From: Pseudomonas piscis
GTDB lineage: Bacteria; Pseudomonadota; Gammaproteobacteria; Pseudomonadales; Pseudomonadaceae
DNA: 64,000 nucleotides
NCBI RefSeq assembly: GCF_009380155.1
Contig: NZ_WHUV01000005.1
Location: 248,001 to 312,000 of the forward strand
Direction of reading: 5' to 3'
Part shown: positions 49,103-57,776 of the stretch, in pieces
How positions within the stretch are numbered: the first letter of the stretch is position 1
How the letters are laid out: the number at the start of each line of letters is the position of its first letter
The notes under the pieces: generated by a model
Databases searched by the model: none
What the model was told of the DNA's origin: nothing
What the model saw: only the letters and a program-made list of their open reading frames with translations
Position numbers and translations under genes: made by a program

Positions 49103-50335
49103 TCACCAGCTGCCCGAAGCCCCGCCACCACCACTGGAGCCCCCTCCCCCGGAAAATCCCCCGCCCGAGCCAGATGATCCCCCACCGCTGCTGCCGGAGC
49201 CGCTGCTCCAACGCACGCTCAGGCCGTTGACGAACAACATGACCCCCAGGAAATAACCGAACGGCAGCGCCTTCCACCAGTGTTCCAGCGCCTCCCAGGC
49301 CCCCACGGTCGAGCCCAGCAAGAACGTCAGCGACAACAGCACCGCCACGCGCCAGGCAAAGCCCCTGGGGCTCTTCTTCCAGCGGGCATGCATCATGGCG
49401 CAGAGCAGCCAGTGCAGGCCGATCACCAGCAGCGCCGCCCCAGGCCAGGCCAGGCCGTAGAGGAAGGTCGAACTGCCCAGGTACTGACTGACGAGGGTCA
49501 GCAGCGCGATGTACAACAACAGCCCCAGTACACCGTAGAACACCCGCCGCGCCTGCCACAGCCCGGCGAACGTGGCGCCCCCCACCAACATGCACAGCGG
49601 CACCATCAGCAGTTGCACCGGCCATTGCGTGCCACCGGCAGCCCCCACCAATAACGCCGTGAGCAACACCAGGCCCGCCAGCACGCGGCGCCAGGCCCAG
49701 CCGGCAGCCAGCATCACCCCGGCTACCGAGCCACAGACGAACGCCAGCAGCAACGCGTAGGCCTCGGGCGGAATGCTCAAGGGTTCGGGCTCGGACGGCT
49801 CGTCGTCGACCATCGGCATCTGCCCTCCGTCCACCAGCACGATCAGGTCATCCAGGGCGCGCTCGATCCCGCCGGCAAAGTCGCCCCGGGCGAAGGCCGG
49901 GACCAGGTCGCGGGCGATGATCTGCCCGGCCAGCAAGTCAGTGACCTGCCCCTCCAGGCCATACCCGACCTCGATGCGCACCTGGCGATCGTTCTTGGCC
50001 ACCAACAGCAAGATGCCGTCGTCCTGCCCCTTGCGCCCCAGCTTCCAGGCACGGAACAGCTGGTTGCCCAGGGCCTCGATGCTCTGCTGGCCGAGATTGG
50101 GCACCAGCATCAGCGCGACCTGTGCTCCCCGGCGCTGCTCCAGGGCAGCCAGCTTGCGCTCCAGGCGTTGCTGGGTCGCGGCATCCAGGGTAGCCGCAAG
50201 ATCGATGACCCGGCGGTCCAGGGCCACCTTTACCAGGCCCGGAACGCCAGGTTCGGCGAACACCGTCGACGGCAAGCAAGCCAACAGCAATGCCAGCCAG
50301 AAGATCCGTCCATGTCGCTGGAACAGCTCGACCAT
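49103..50335 (-). CDS. TPM-domain (YgcG-like) membrane protein
   Basis: This 410-residue protein has a signal peptide (FWLALLLACLPSTVFA) and a periplasmic TPM domain (about 35-175) with LDAATQQRLERKLAALEQRR, AQVALMLVPNLG, GILLLVAKNDRQVRIEVGYG and LVPAFARGDFAGGIERALDD. About five membrane helices and a Gly/Ser-rich tail with repeated SGGG units follow. TPM proteins have been linked to photosystem repair in plants and to envelope functions in bacteria; the role here is unknown. The start is ATG 50335, with GGA 5 bases upstream. Confidence 0.87.
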   Translation of the reverse strand: MVELFQRHGRIFWLALLLACLPSTVFAEPGVPGLVKVALDRRVIDLAATLDAATQQRLERKLAALEQRRGAQVALMLVPNLGQQSIEALGNQLFRAWKLGRKGQDDGILLLVAKNDRQVRIEVGYGLEGQVTDLLAGQIIARDLVPAFARGDFAGGIERALDDLIVLVDGGQMPMVDDEPSEPEPLSIPPEAYALLLAFVCGSVAGVMLAAGWAWRRVLAGLVLLTALLVGAAGGTQWPVQLLMVPLCMLVGGATFAGLWQARRVFYGVLGLLLYIALLTLVSQYLGSSTFLYGLAWPGAALLVIGLHWLLCAMMHARWKKSPRGFAWRVAVLLSLTFLLGSTVGAWEALEHWWKALPFGYFLGVMLFVNGLSVRWSSGSGSSGGGSSGSGGGFSGGGGSSGGGGASGSW

Positions 50336-50458
50336 CCTTTTCCACCACTTGTAATGCCCTGCGAAGGGACGGACTTTAACACCCCGAGCGCCGGTCCTTG
50401 CCTCAGGGCCGGCAGCCTTGCCAAGCTGTCCCGTGCCTGATGAAAACAAGGAGCGGCC

Positions 50459-50995
50459 ATGAACCGTATCGAACACCTGGGCCTGATGGCCCGCTACAAC
50501 CAGTGGATGAATGCCAATCTGTACCAGGCCGCCATGGGCCTTGCCGACGAACAACTCGTCCTGGACCGGCAAGCCTTCTTCGGCTCGATCCTCGGCACCC
50601 TCAATCACCTGCTGGCTGGCGATACTATCTGGCTCAAGCGCTTTGCCCGGCACCCAGGCCAGCATCCGGCCCTGGCACCACTGCAGCAGGTGGCGACCCC
50701 GCAAGACCTCAAGAGCCTGCTGTATCCGGATATCCGCGCGCTCTGGCAGCAACGCCAGTGGCTGGACCAGCTCATCCTCGACTTCAGCCAGTCCCTGGTC
50801 GAGACCGACCTGGATCACGACCTGCCCTACAGCAACACCCGGGGCATCGCCGCCGAACGCAACTTCCATGCCTTGCTGGTACATTTTTTCAATCACCAGA
50901 CCCACCACCGTGGCCAGGCCACCACCCTGCTGACCCAGGCCGGGGTGGATGTGGGCGCCACCGACCTGCTGATGCTGATTCCCGAGGCGAGCTGA
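50459..50995 (+). CDS. DinB/YfiT-like metalloprotein (four-helix bundle)
   Basis: This 178-residue DinB-superfamily protein has a His in ILGTLNHLLAGDTIW (about 49) and HxxxH-type ligands in HFFNHQTHHRGQATTLL (about 131-140). These form the usual three-His metal site. Members include thiol-dependent transferases, but this subgroup has no assigned reaction. It is divergent from the TPM gene and ends against a convergent small gene without a gap. Confidence 0.88.
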   Translation: MNRIEHLGLMARYNQWMNANLYQAAMGLADEQLVLDRQAFFGSILGTLNHLLAGDTIWLKRFARHPGQHPALAPLQQVATPQDLKSLLYPDIRALWQQRQWLDQLILDFSQSLVETDLDHDLPYSNTRGIAAERNFHALLVHFFNHQTHHRGQATTLLTQAGVDVGATDLLMLIPEAS

Positions 50996-51307
50996 TCAGG
51001 CAGCAGCCCAGCGTTGGCGTAGCCGCGGCAAGCCCTTTTCGCGCCAGAACTGCGGGGAAATCCCCCCGCTGGACATGCCGCCATGGGCGAAGGCCTCGAC
51101 GAAGAAATGCTCCTGGGCATCCAGGCCCCTGCCGGTCAGTCGCTCGAAGGCCTGGGCGAGGACGAGGTCCAGGTGCTCCAGGCTGTCGGGCCAGGGGGTG
51201 CGGCCCAGCTCTACCGCCATCGCCCGCCACAGATACGGGTCGCCACGCAGCCCCCAGGTCCGTGGTTCTTCGGCGAACAGCAGGTCAAGGGTACGGGGCT
51301 GCGGCAT
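50996..51307 (-). CDS. conserved hypothetical protein (103 aa)
   Basis: ATG 51307 has AGGAG 5 bases upstream. The 103-residue soluble protein has TLDLLFAEEPRTWGLRGDPY, LWRAMAVELGRTPWPDSLEH and a C-terminal FVEAFAHGGMSSGGISPQFW. The aromatic-rich pattern looks like a conserved pseudomonad orphan, but I cannot name a family. It abuts the stop of the DinB gene. It has no signal or membrane segment. Confidence 0.65.
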   Translation of the reverse strand: MPQPRTLDLLFAEEPRTWGLRGDPYLWRAMAVELGRTPWPDSLEHLDLVLAQAFERLTGRGLDAQEHFFVEAFAHGGMSSGGISPQFWREKGLPRLRQRWAAA

Positions 51308-51410
51308 GGAAACTCCTGGGGGCGATGATTTATCCGCGCCCAATCTAGCGCCCGCAGCGGGCTTCTGCGACCATGCGCGCGCAAAAAATCCCCGGCTAAG
51401 GAATGGCGCC

Positions 51411-51692
51411 ATCAAACTCTTCAAACCCGCGCTCGTGTTCGCCCTGCTGGCATTGACCGGTTGTGGCACCCTCATCGCCCGCACCCCCGATGCCCATAGC
51501 GGCTACGACTACTACAAGGGCACCCAGGCCAACGTCGAGCTGCTGACCATGCGCGGCGCCACTGGCTACGACGGCTACACCACGCTGTTCTGCTGGATGA
51601 GCATCGTCTGCCCGGTGGTCGCCATCGTCAGCCTGCCGGTGGACCTGGTGGCCGACACCGCCCTGTTGCCCTACGACGCGCTGAACGACTGA
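51411..51692 (+). CDS. YceK/YidQ-like small lipoprotein, apparent ATC start (93 aa)
   Basis: A good lipoprotein signal (KLFKPALVFALLALTGC, lipobox LTGC) leads into GTLIARTPDAHSGYDYYKGT and a C-terminal VSLPVDLVADTALLPYDAL, the YceK/YidQ ending. The reading frame has no ATG, GTG or TTG at the right place. The codon 8 bases after AAGGA (51398-51402) is ATC at 51411. The gene either uses a rare ATC start or has lost its start codon. A related gene follows at 51737. Confidence 0.65.
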   Translation: MKLFKPALVFALLALTGCGTLIARTPDAHSGYDYYKGTQANVELLTMRGATGYDGYTTLFCWMSIVCPVVAIVSLPVDLVADTALLPYDALND

Positions 51693-51736
51693 CCCTGTTC
51701 CAGCTTTCCCTCAAGCCCCCTTGTGGACTCACTATC

Positions 51737-52132
51737 ATCCGAATCCTCAGTTCCCTGTTATTGCTCAATACCCTGCTGCTATCCGGCTGCGGCACCTACA
51801 TGGCCCGCGGCGGCAGCCTGGACTGGCGCGACGATCGCTACTACCGCAGCACCCGGACCAGCGCCCAGGTACTCACCGGCTACGACATGGATGGCTACGG
51901 CCGCATGCTCACCGGCGGCTGCTGGGTCATGGTGGTATGCCCGATCGCAATCGTCGCCACCCTGCCGGCAGACGCCTTGCTCGACACCCTGTTGCTGCCC
52001 TATGACGCCGTGCAGCCGGAGCGCCCCAAGCGCAACATGAATTCGTCCAGCAAACACCCGAACATTGAAGATTCCCCACCCCTGGGCGAGCCCTTCCTGG
52101 ACGTTGGCCAGCGCTGCGTGCCGCTGGCCTGA
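51737..52132 (+). CDS. YceK/YidQ-like small lipoprotein, second copy, non-canonical start
   Basis: The signal IRILSSLLLLNTLLLSGC has lipobox LLSGC. The mature part (GTYMARGGSLDWRDDRYY; IVATLPADALLDTLLLPYDA) parallels the gene 45 bases upstream. A longer hydrophilic tail follows, ending GQRCVPLA. The positively charged n-region needs a start at about 51734-51737, where the codons are ATC; the first TTG (51761) would cut the signal short. No strong ribosome-binding site is visible. This could be translation from ATC, coupling to the upstream gene, or a decayed gene. Confidence 0.55.
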   Translation: MRILSSLLLLNTLLLSGCGTYMARGGSLDWRDDRYYRSTRTSAQVLTGYDMDGYGRMLTGGCWVMVVCPIAIVATLPADALLDTLLLPYDAVQPERPKRNMNSSSKHPNIEDSPPLGEPFLDVGQRCVPLA

Positions 52133-52177
52133 GCAGCGGCCTTGGCGGCTTGGCTGGCGTGACGAGGCGAAAGCGGA

Positions 52178-52951
52178 TCAGGCCTGGTCCGGCACACACA
52201 GCTCAGGCATGGCCCGTTGCAACCGACAGGCACGCCCCAGGCGCTCCACCTGGGGCCGGCCAAACAGGTAGCCCTGCCCCCACTCGCCACCGCAGGCGCT
52301 GGCCAGGCTCTGGTCGGCAGCGCTTTCCACGCCCTCGACGATCACGCACGGAGCCAGGGTCTTGCACAACTGCACCAGGTGCCCAAGGGTCTGCACGCTG
52401 TTGGCCTCGCTGCGGGCACGCTGGATATAACCCTTGTCGATCTTGACGATATCCGGCCGGGTCTGGCGGATGAACTCCAGGGTACCCAGGCCCGCGCCAA
52501 AGTCGTCGATGGCCACTCGGCAGCCCAGCTCGCGCAGGCACAGGACGAATTCACTGGCTGCCTCGATGCTCGGGGGCGTGGCGCTCTCGGTGATCTCGAT
52601 CACCAGCCGCGAAGCCAGCGACGGCGCCTCGCGCAGCAGGTCGAGGATGGCGAACCAGAACGAGTCGATGATGGCGCTGCGGGCCGAGATGTTGCAGCCC
52701 AGGCGCAGGCGCTCGTCCCGGCGCAGGCAGTCGATCACCGCGAGTACCACGGCCCGGTCCAGCTCACGCATCAGCGGCTGCGCCTCCAGCAGCGCCAGGG
52801 GATAGGCCTCGCCACCCTGGGCAGCGCCATGGCGCAGCAGCCCTTCGTAATACAGCACCCGATTGTGGTCCGGCAGCCAGACCACCGGCTGGAACGCCAG
52901 CATCAGGTGCCCTTCGGCCAGTTCGCGATAAAACTCTTTGCTGCTGTGCAT
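52178..52951 (-). CDS. stand-alone EAL-domain c-di-GMP phosphodiesterase
   Basis: This 257-residue single-domain protein has EGLLR in the EAL position (about residue 38), CNISARS, LVIEITES, AIDDFGAGLGTLEFI (DDFG motif), VKIDKGYI and VIVEGVES, then GQGYLFGRP. Thus the metal ligands, catalytic Glu and Lys all seem present, and activity is likely. It has no sensory domain or signal. ATG 52951 has AGGGA 7 bases upstream. It would lower c-di-GMP and so affect motility or biofilm. The neighbour is a divergent AraC gene. Confidence 0.9.
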   Translation of the reverse strand: MHSSKEFYRELAEGHLMLAFQPVVWLPDHNRVLYYEGLLRHGAAQGGEAYPLALLEAQPLMRELDRAVVLAVIDCLRRDERLRLGCNISARSAIIDSFWFAILDLLREAPSLASRLVIEITESATPPSIEAASEFVLCLRELGCRVAIDDFGAGLGTLEFIRQTRPDIVKIDKGYIQRARSEANSVQTLGHLVQLCKTLAPCVIVEGVESAADQSLASACGGEWGQGYLFGRPQVERLGRACRLQRAMPELCVPDQA

Positions 52952-53200
52952 GACAGATCCCTCGACAAGGCAACGGCACACCCTGGCAAGAGTGGCGCGG
53001 CAAAGCGCTTGCCGCGGTCACCCAAGGGTCCCTGCCCGAGCATGATCGACCCTCACTCAGGCCCGGAGGAAGTGTTCCCGGACACCTTTCGCTTGTCCTC
53101 GGAAACCTGCCTCCCTGCTTAATCGTCTGCGGCCTTTTGTTTATTGCAATCATGCCCGAGGCCGCATCGGCATCGTTTAGCCACCAGTCCAGGAAGACCT

Positions 53201-54202
53201 ATGCACAGAATGACCAGCGCCAGCTTTCGGGTGCTCGCCGATGTCATGAGAGAGGGCGGCGCCAATGTCGACGCCCTGCTCAGGCAGTTCGGCAGCAGCC
53301 CCCAGGACGTTGATGAGAACCCCAAGGGCGTCAGGCTGGAACTGGTCTACCAGATGATGGGCGAGGCCTGTCGCCGTACCGGCAACCCGGACCTGGGCCT
53401 GCTGGCCTACGACAAGGCCCACCCGGCCAATCTCAAGGCGCTGGGGTATGCGGTGATGTCCTGCGCGACCCTGGGCACGGCGCTGCAACGCCTGGTGGAC
53501 TACCACGCGCTGATCAGCAACGGTTTCTGCATGTGCCTGGAACGCAAGCCGCAGGCCATGCAATTGATCGGCTTCGATGTCACCGCCGAGCCTTCGTCGA
53601 TCCCCCGGGCAGTGATTGATGCCGGGGCAGCCCAGACCCTGGGCCTGCTGCACTGGTTGCTGCCCCAGCACAAGCCACGCCCCCTGGCGGCGGCCTTCAC
53701 CTACGCCGAGCCTGCGGATACCCGCGCCCTGCGCCGTCTGCTGGGGGACAACCTGCAGTTCTGCGCCCCGCACAACAGCCTGACCTTCAGCAGCCAGGAC
53801 TGCGCCATCGAGCTACCCAGCGCCGACCCGGCCCTGGACGTGCTGCACACCGAATACGCCCGCACCCGGCTCAACGTGCTGCTCAGCGGTTCCATGACCG
53901 CAAGGGTGCGTCGGGCCCTTTCCGAATGCCTGGCCCGCGGCGCGCCCAGCGACCTGCCGCACATCGCCGAGATGGTCGGCGTCAGCGCCCGTGGCCTGCA
54001 GCGCCGCCTGGGCCACGAAGACGTGCATTTCTCGGCGCTACAAGACGAAGCCCGGTTGATGCTGGCCCACAGCTTCCTGCGCAATTCCATGCGCAGCGTG
54101 AAGTACATCGGCGCATTGTTGGGGTTTCGCGACCAGAGCAGTTTCCACAAGGCCTGCATCCGCTGGTTCGGCATGACCCCGGGGCGCTATCGCGAACAGT
54201 GA
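53201..54202 (+). CDS. AraC-family regulator (arabinose-binding-like N-domain)
   Basis: This 333-residue regulator has a PF12625-like N-terminal domain (about 10-195; PKGVRLELVYQMMGEACRRT) and a C-terminal double helix-turn-helix (about 230-330) with IAEMVGVSARGLQRRLG and IGALLGFRDQSSFHKACIRW. ATG 53201 has AGGAAG closely upstream. It is divergent from the EAL gene. The target and ligand are not evident. Confidence 0.87.
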   Translation: MHRMTSASFRVLADVMREGGANVDALLRQFGSSPQDVDENPKGVRLELVYQMMGEACRRTGNPDLGLLAYDKAHPANLKALGYAVMSCATLGTALQRLVDYHALISNGFCMCLERKPQAMQLIGFDVTAEPSSIPRAVIDAGAAQTLGLLHWLLPQHKPRPLAAAFTYAEPADTRALRRLLGDNLQFCAPHNSLTFSSQDCAIELPSADPALDVLHTEYARTRLNVLLSGSMTARVRRALSECLARGAPSDLPHIAEMVGVSARGLQRRLGHEDVHFSALQDEARLMLAHSFLRNSMRSVKYIGALLGFRDQSSFHKACIRWFGMTPGRYREQ

Positions 54203-54226
54203 ATGGGCCACCGGATACTGCCGGGG

Positions 54227-54249
54227 GTAGCCGCTGCCGCAGGCTGCGC
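54227..54249. repeat. intergenic dispersed repeat, copy 4 (single arm)
   Basis: GTAGCCGCTGCCGCAGGCTG, continuing CGC, lies 25 bases past the AraC stop, between convergent AraC genes. It matches the arms at 12728 and 15055 exactly. Confidence 0.7.
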
Positions 54250-54291
54250 ACGGCTCGTGCCGAGTCGCCGGACGATGGCGCGGTTGCTGGT

Positions 54292-55083
54292 TCAGCCAAA
54301 GAATTCGCCCGGGGTCGCATCGAACTGTTGACGGAAGGCGGCAATGAAGGCCGAGGTGGAATCGTAGCCGCACGCCAGCGCCACGTCGGTGACCCGCTCG
54401 CCCTGCTCCAGCGGCGTCAAAGCGCCCAACAGGCGCAGGCGCTGGCGCCAGGCGCGGAAGGTCAACCCGGTGTCCTTGAGAAACAAGCGGCTGAGGGTCT
54501 TCTCGGTGACGCCGAGTTTCTGCCCCCACTGGCCCAGGGTGGTCTGCTGTTCGGGACGGGCCTGCAGGCTGCGGTAGATCGAACGCAAGCGCACGTCATG
54601 GGGCAGCGGCAGCATCAGGTCCAGCTGCGGCGCGGCGGCCAGCTGGTCCAGCAGCACCTGGGCCAGACGACCGTCGGCGCTGTCCTGCACGTACTCCACC
54701 GGCAGCTCGCTGAAGGCGCGGATCAGCTCGCGCAACAGGTCGCTGACCGCCAGTACCTGGCAGTTGTCGGTATCGGCCCAGGCGGTGACGCTGCAATCCA
54801 GGTACAGGCTGCGCATTTCGGTACGCGGCGAACTGAACACCCGATGCGGCACTCCGGCGGGAATCCACACCGCCCGTTGTGGCGGCGCGATGAAGCGCCC
54901 AGCGCTGGTCTGGATCTCCAGCACCCCGGCGATGGCATAGGACAACTGCACCCAGGGATGGCTGTGACGCCGGGTCAGGGCCCGGTTGGGCAAGGATTCA
55001 GTACGTCCGTACACCGGTCTCGGCAAGCTGGGAAGACCGGGAATACTGCGCCTGACGATCTTTTCATGTCCTTTAGGCGGCAT
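54292..55083 (-). CDS. AraC-family regulator with cupin N-domain
   Basis: This 263-residue protein has an N-terminal cupin (about 20-110; HSHPWVQLSYAIAGVLEIQT; AVWIPAGVPHRVF). The C-terminal AraC helix-turn-helix (about 165-260) has TLGQWGQKLGVTEKTLSRLF and VTDVALACGYDSTSAFIAAF. It resembles the NimR/RipA subgroup. It is divergent from a bile-acid:sodium-symporter-type gene, which it probably regulates. The start is ATG 55083. Confidence 0.88.
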   Translation of the reverse strand: MPPKGHEKIVRRSIPGLPSLPRPVYGRTESLPNRALTRRHSHPWVQLSYAIAGVLEIQTSAGRFIAPPQRAVWIPAGVPHRVFSSPRTEMRSLYLDCSVTAWADTDNCQVLAVSDLLRELIRAFSELPVEYVQDSADGRLAQVLLDQLAAAPQLDLMLPLPHDVRLRSIYRSLQARPEQQTTLGQWGQKLGVTEKTLSRLFLKDTGLTFRAWRQRLRLLGALTPLEQGERVTDVALACGYDSTSAFIAAFRQQFDATPGEFFG

Positions 55084-55170
55084 TAACTGGCTCTTTGGCG
55101 TTAGTCGGTAGATGACAGGCACGTTAGAGTCGCCCCATCGCTCTTGGCAACCCCCCGGATGATCCTGCTC

Positions 55171-56169
55171 ATGTCCCGCTCCCGCCTGTTACCCGACAAC
55201 TTCACCCTGACCCTGATCGGCGTCGTCTTGCTGGCCAGCTTCCTGCCCGCCAGCGGCCAGGTGGCCACGGGCTTCGCCTGGCTGACCAACCTCGCCATCG
55301 GCCTGCTGTTCTTCCTCCACGGCGCCAAGCTCTCACGCGAGGCGATCATCGCCGGGGCTGGCCACTGGCGCCTGCACTTGCTGGTCATCGGCCTGACCTT
55401 CGTGCTGTTCCCGCTGCTGGGCCTGGCGCTCAAGCCGCTGCTCTCGCCCATGGTGGGCAAGGACCTGTACCTGGGCATGCTCTACCTCTGTGCTCTGCCG
55501 GCCACGGTGCAGTCGGCGATCGCCTTCACGTCCCTGGCCCGGGGCAATATCCCGGCGGCCATCTGCAGCGCCGCGGCCTCGAGCCTGTTCGGGATCTTCC
55601 TCACACCGCTGCTGGTGACCCTGCTGCTCAACGTCCACGGTGACAGCGGCTCGACCCTGGACGCGATCGTCAAGATCAGCGTGCAACTGTTGCTGCCGTT
55701 CATTGCCGGGCAGATCGCCCGGCGCTGGATCGGCGCCTGGGTCGGGCGCAACAAGGACTGGCTGAAGTTCGTCGACCAGGGCTCGATCCTGCTGGTGGTC
55801 TACGGGGCCTTCAGCGAGGCGGTGAACGAAGGCATCTGGCAGCAGATCCCGCTGTGGGACCTGGCCGGCCTGGTGGTGGCCTGCTGCATCCTCCTGGGCC
55901 TGGTGCTGCTGGCCTCCAGCTTCCTGGGCAAGCTGCTGGGCTTCGACCAGGAAGATCGCATCACCATCTTGTTCTGCGGCTCGAAGAAGAGCCTGGCCAC
56001 CGGCGTACCCATGGCCCAGGTGCTGTTCGCCGGCAGCACCATGGGTGTACTGATCCTGCCGTTGATGCTGTTCCACCAGATCCAGCTGATGGTTTGCGCG
56101 GTATTGGCCCAGCGCTACGCCAAGCGCCCGGAATCGGTGAGCGAGCTGATGGGCCAGGTCGACCCATGA
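55171..56169 (+). CDS. YfeH-type bile acid:sodium symporter family transporter
   Basis: This 332-residue protein has about nine to ten membrane helices and family features such as NLAIGLLFFLHGAKLSREAI, LCALPATVQSAIAFTSLARG and FCGSKKSLATGVPMAQVLF. The length equals that of E. coli YfeH when started at ATG 55171; ATG 55159 is an alternative. Neither start has a strong ribosome-binding site. It is paired with the divergent cupin-AraC regulator. The substrate is unknown. Confidence 0.88.
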   Translation: MSRSRLLPDNFTLTLIGVVLLASFLPASGQVATGFAWLTNLAIGLLFFLHGAKLSREAIIAGAGHWRLHLLVIGLTFVLFPLLGLALKPLLSPMVGKDLYLGMLYLCALPATVQSAIAFTSLARGNIPAAICSAAASSLFGIFLTPLLVTLLLNVHGDSGSTLDAIVKISVQLLLPFIAGQIARRWIGAWVGRNKDWLKFVDQGSILLVVYGAFSEAVNEGIWQQIPLWDLAGLVVACCILLGLVLLASSFLGKLLGFDQEDRITILFCGSKKSLATGVPMAQVLFAGSTMGVLILPLMLFHQIQLMVCAVLAQRYAKRPESVSELMGQVDP

Positions 56170-56188
56170 GCCACCAGGCGCCGGCCTT

Positions 56189-56231
56189 GTAGCCGCAACC
56201 GAGCCAGAGGCTGCGCCCCCGGGGCGCAGCC
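56189..56231. repeat. diverged repeat arm with an 11-bp palindrome
   Basis: GTAGCCGCAACCGAGCC resembles the dispersed repeat. It is followed by a near-perfect palindrome at 56209-56231 (GGCTGCGCCCC, one base, GGGGCGCAGCC). It lies 20 bases past the symporter stop and may terminate or stabilise that transcript; there is no T-run. Confidence 0.6.
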
Positions 56232-56309
56232 CTCGCCAATTGCTCGAGCGCGATACCCCAAGCCCCCATCGATGGCATGATGCTGCGCGCCAATCATCAA
56301 GGACCGTTG

Positions 56310-57338
56310 ATGTTTTCCCATCGTATTCAAGCTCCCAGCCAGGCCGACCTGGACTTGCAGGTCTCTACCCACCTGGATGCCAGCCCCCAGGCCCGGCTCA
56401 TCGTCCAGTTCGCCAGCCTCCAGCAATACGATCGCGCACTGCTTGCCCGGCTCGATGCGCTTTGCGCCCGCTATGGCGATCGGCTAATGGTTCGTTTCTA
56501 CAGCCACCACCCGGGCAGCGCCTTCGATAGCCGGACCCTGCTGGCCTTGCCCAACGCCCACGCCCTGAGCCTGGACTGCCTCGATACCCTGGAGCATTTC
56601 GAGGCCATCGCCAGCCTGTCCAGGCTGCGACACTTCGAGCTGCAAGTGATCAGCGCCGATCTGCCCGGCCTGCTGGCCCTGCCCAATCTCAGGCACCTGC
56701 AAACCCTGCGGATCTCCCTGGACAAAGGCCCGCCCCTGGATCTGGCGCCCATTGGCCAGATGCGTGAGCTGCACCGGCTGTCCATCAGCGTGCAGGACCA
56801 CAACCTGGATGTACTGGGCCAGTGCCCGGGCATCCACAGCCTGAGCCTGCATCGCATGTCGGCCAAGACGCCCCTGGGCATGGTGGCCGGCATGGCTGGC
56901 CTGCATAGCCTGTCGGTTAGTTTCGGCAGCCGCGAAACCATGCCGGAACTGCATCACGAGCAGCTGCGGGAGCTGGATATCCTGCGGGTGCGCGGCCTGA
57001 GTCAACTGGACCTGGGCGGTTTCCCGCAACTGCAAGTGCTGAAGATCGAGGATCAGGCGCAGTTGGGCCGCCTGGATCTGCGAGGCTGCCCGCAACTGCA
57101 GCTGCTGCACCTGGCCAACCTCAAGGCCCTGGGTGAGATCAAGGGCCTGGAAAGCTCGCAGGTCAGCGATTTGCGCCTGATCAGGACTCCGGCCCTGGAT
57201 ATGCTGGCGTTGCTCGCAGGACAACTGCCGCCCACCGTGCAGTACCTCAAGTTGTTCAGTGGCAAGCGCGCCGTGGACAAACAGATCGAAGCCAGGCAAC
57301 AGCAACTGGGCATCCCCGCACCTCGCGGCTCCTTCTGA
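56310..57338 (+). CDS. leucine-rich-repeat-like cytoplasmic protein (342 aa)
   Basis: ATG 56310 has AAGGA 6 bases upstream. The protein has an N-terminal 70-residue region (LIVQFASLQQYDRALLARLD). It then has about ten Leu-rich units of roughly 20-24 residues, such as LPGLLALPNLRHLQTLRISL and FPQLQVLKIEDQAQLGRLDL. No signal peptide or membrane segment is seen. The repeats are irregular, so it may bind other proteins. I recognise no named family; neighbours give no clue. Confidence 0.75.
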   Translation: MFSHRIQAPSQADLDLQVSTHLDASPQARLIVQFASLQQYDRALLARLDALCARYGDRLMVRFYSHHPGSAFDSRTLLALPNAHALSLDCLDTLEHFEAIASLSRLRHFELQVISADLPGLLALPNLRHLQTLRISLDKGPPLDLAPIGQMRELHRLSISVQDHNLDVLGQCPGIHSLSLHRMSAKTPLGMVAGMAGLHSLSVSFGSRETMPELHHEQLRELDILRVRGLSQLDLGGFPQLQVLKIEDQAQLGRLDLRGCPQLQLLHLANLKALGEIKGLESSQVSDLRLIRTPALDMLALLAGQLPPTVQYLKLFSGKRAVDKQIEARQQQLGIPAPRGSF

Positions 57339-57467
57339 GCCGGCGCCCCCTCCTCATACGCTTGATGGGGAAATCACGATGTTCCTGCTCCCGATTTCGA
57401 ACCCGACAAGGGCGCTGGGCTCTATCTGGCGCTGGTCCGCTGCAAGGCCTGAGCAGCACCAGCGCCC

Positions 57468-57776
57468 TCACAATGCCCGCAGCAATCCTGCGGCGACTAT
57501 GCCGGCGGCAATCGCCGGCAGGGGTTTCTTCAACAGCAGCATGATCACCGCGGTGGTCAGCAAGGCCAGCCGCGCGCCGCTGTCGCCGGTGACCGCCAGC
57601 GGGGCCAGGACCGCCACCAGGACCGAGCCGGACATGGCCCCGATGAACTGCCGCACTCGCTGGTTGATCGGCACGCAGGACATCACCAATACGCCGCCCC
57701 AGCGTGTGGCCAGGGTCACCACGGCCATGATCGACACAATGAGCAACAAGCCCGAACCGCTGGTTTCAATGTGCAT
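57468..57776 (-). CDS. azlD: AzlD-type branched-chain amino-acid exporter subunit
   Basis: This 102-residue protein has three to four membrane segments (LLLIVSIMAVVTLATRWGGV; LVAVLAPLAVTGDSGARLAL; KKPLPAIAAGIVAAGLLRAL). That is the size and layout of AzlD, the small partner of AzlC. ATG 57776 lies 11 bases inside the end of azlC, so the two genes are translationally coupled. Together they export branched-chain or other amino acids. Confidence 0.88.
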   Translation of the reverse strand: MHIETSGSGLLLIVSIMAVVTLATRWGGVLVMSCVPINQRVRQFIGAMSGSVLVAVLAPLAVTGDSGARLALLTTAVIMLLLKKPLPAIAAGIVAAGLLRAL

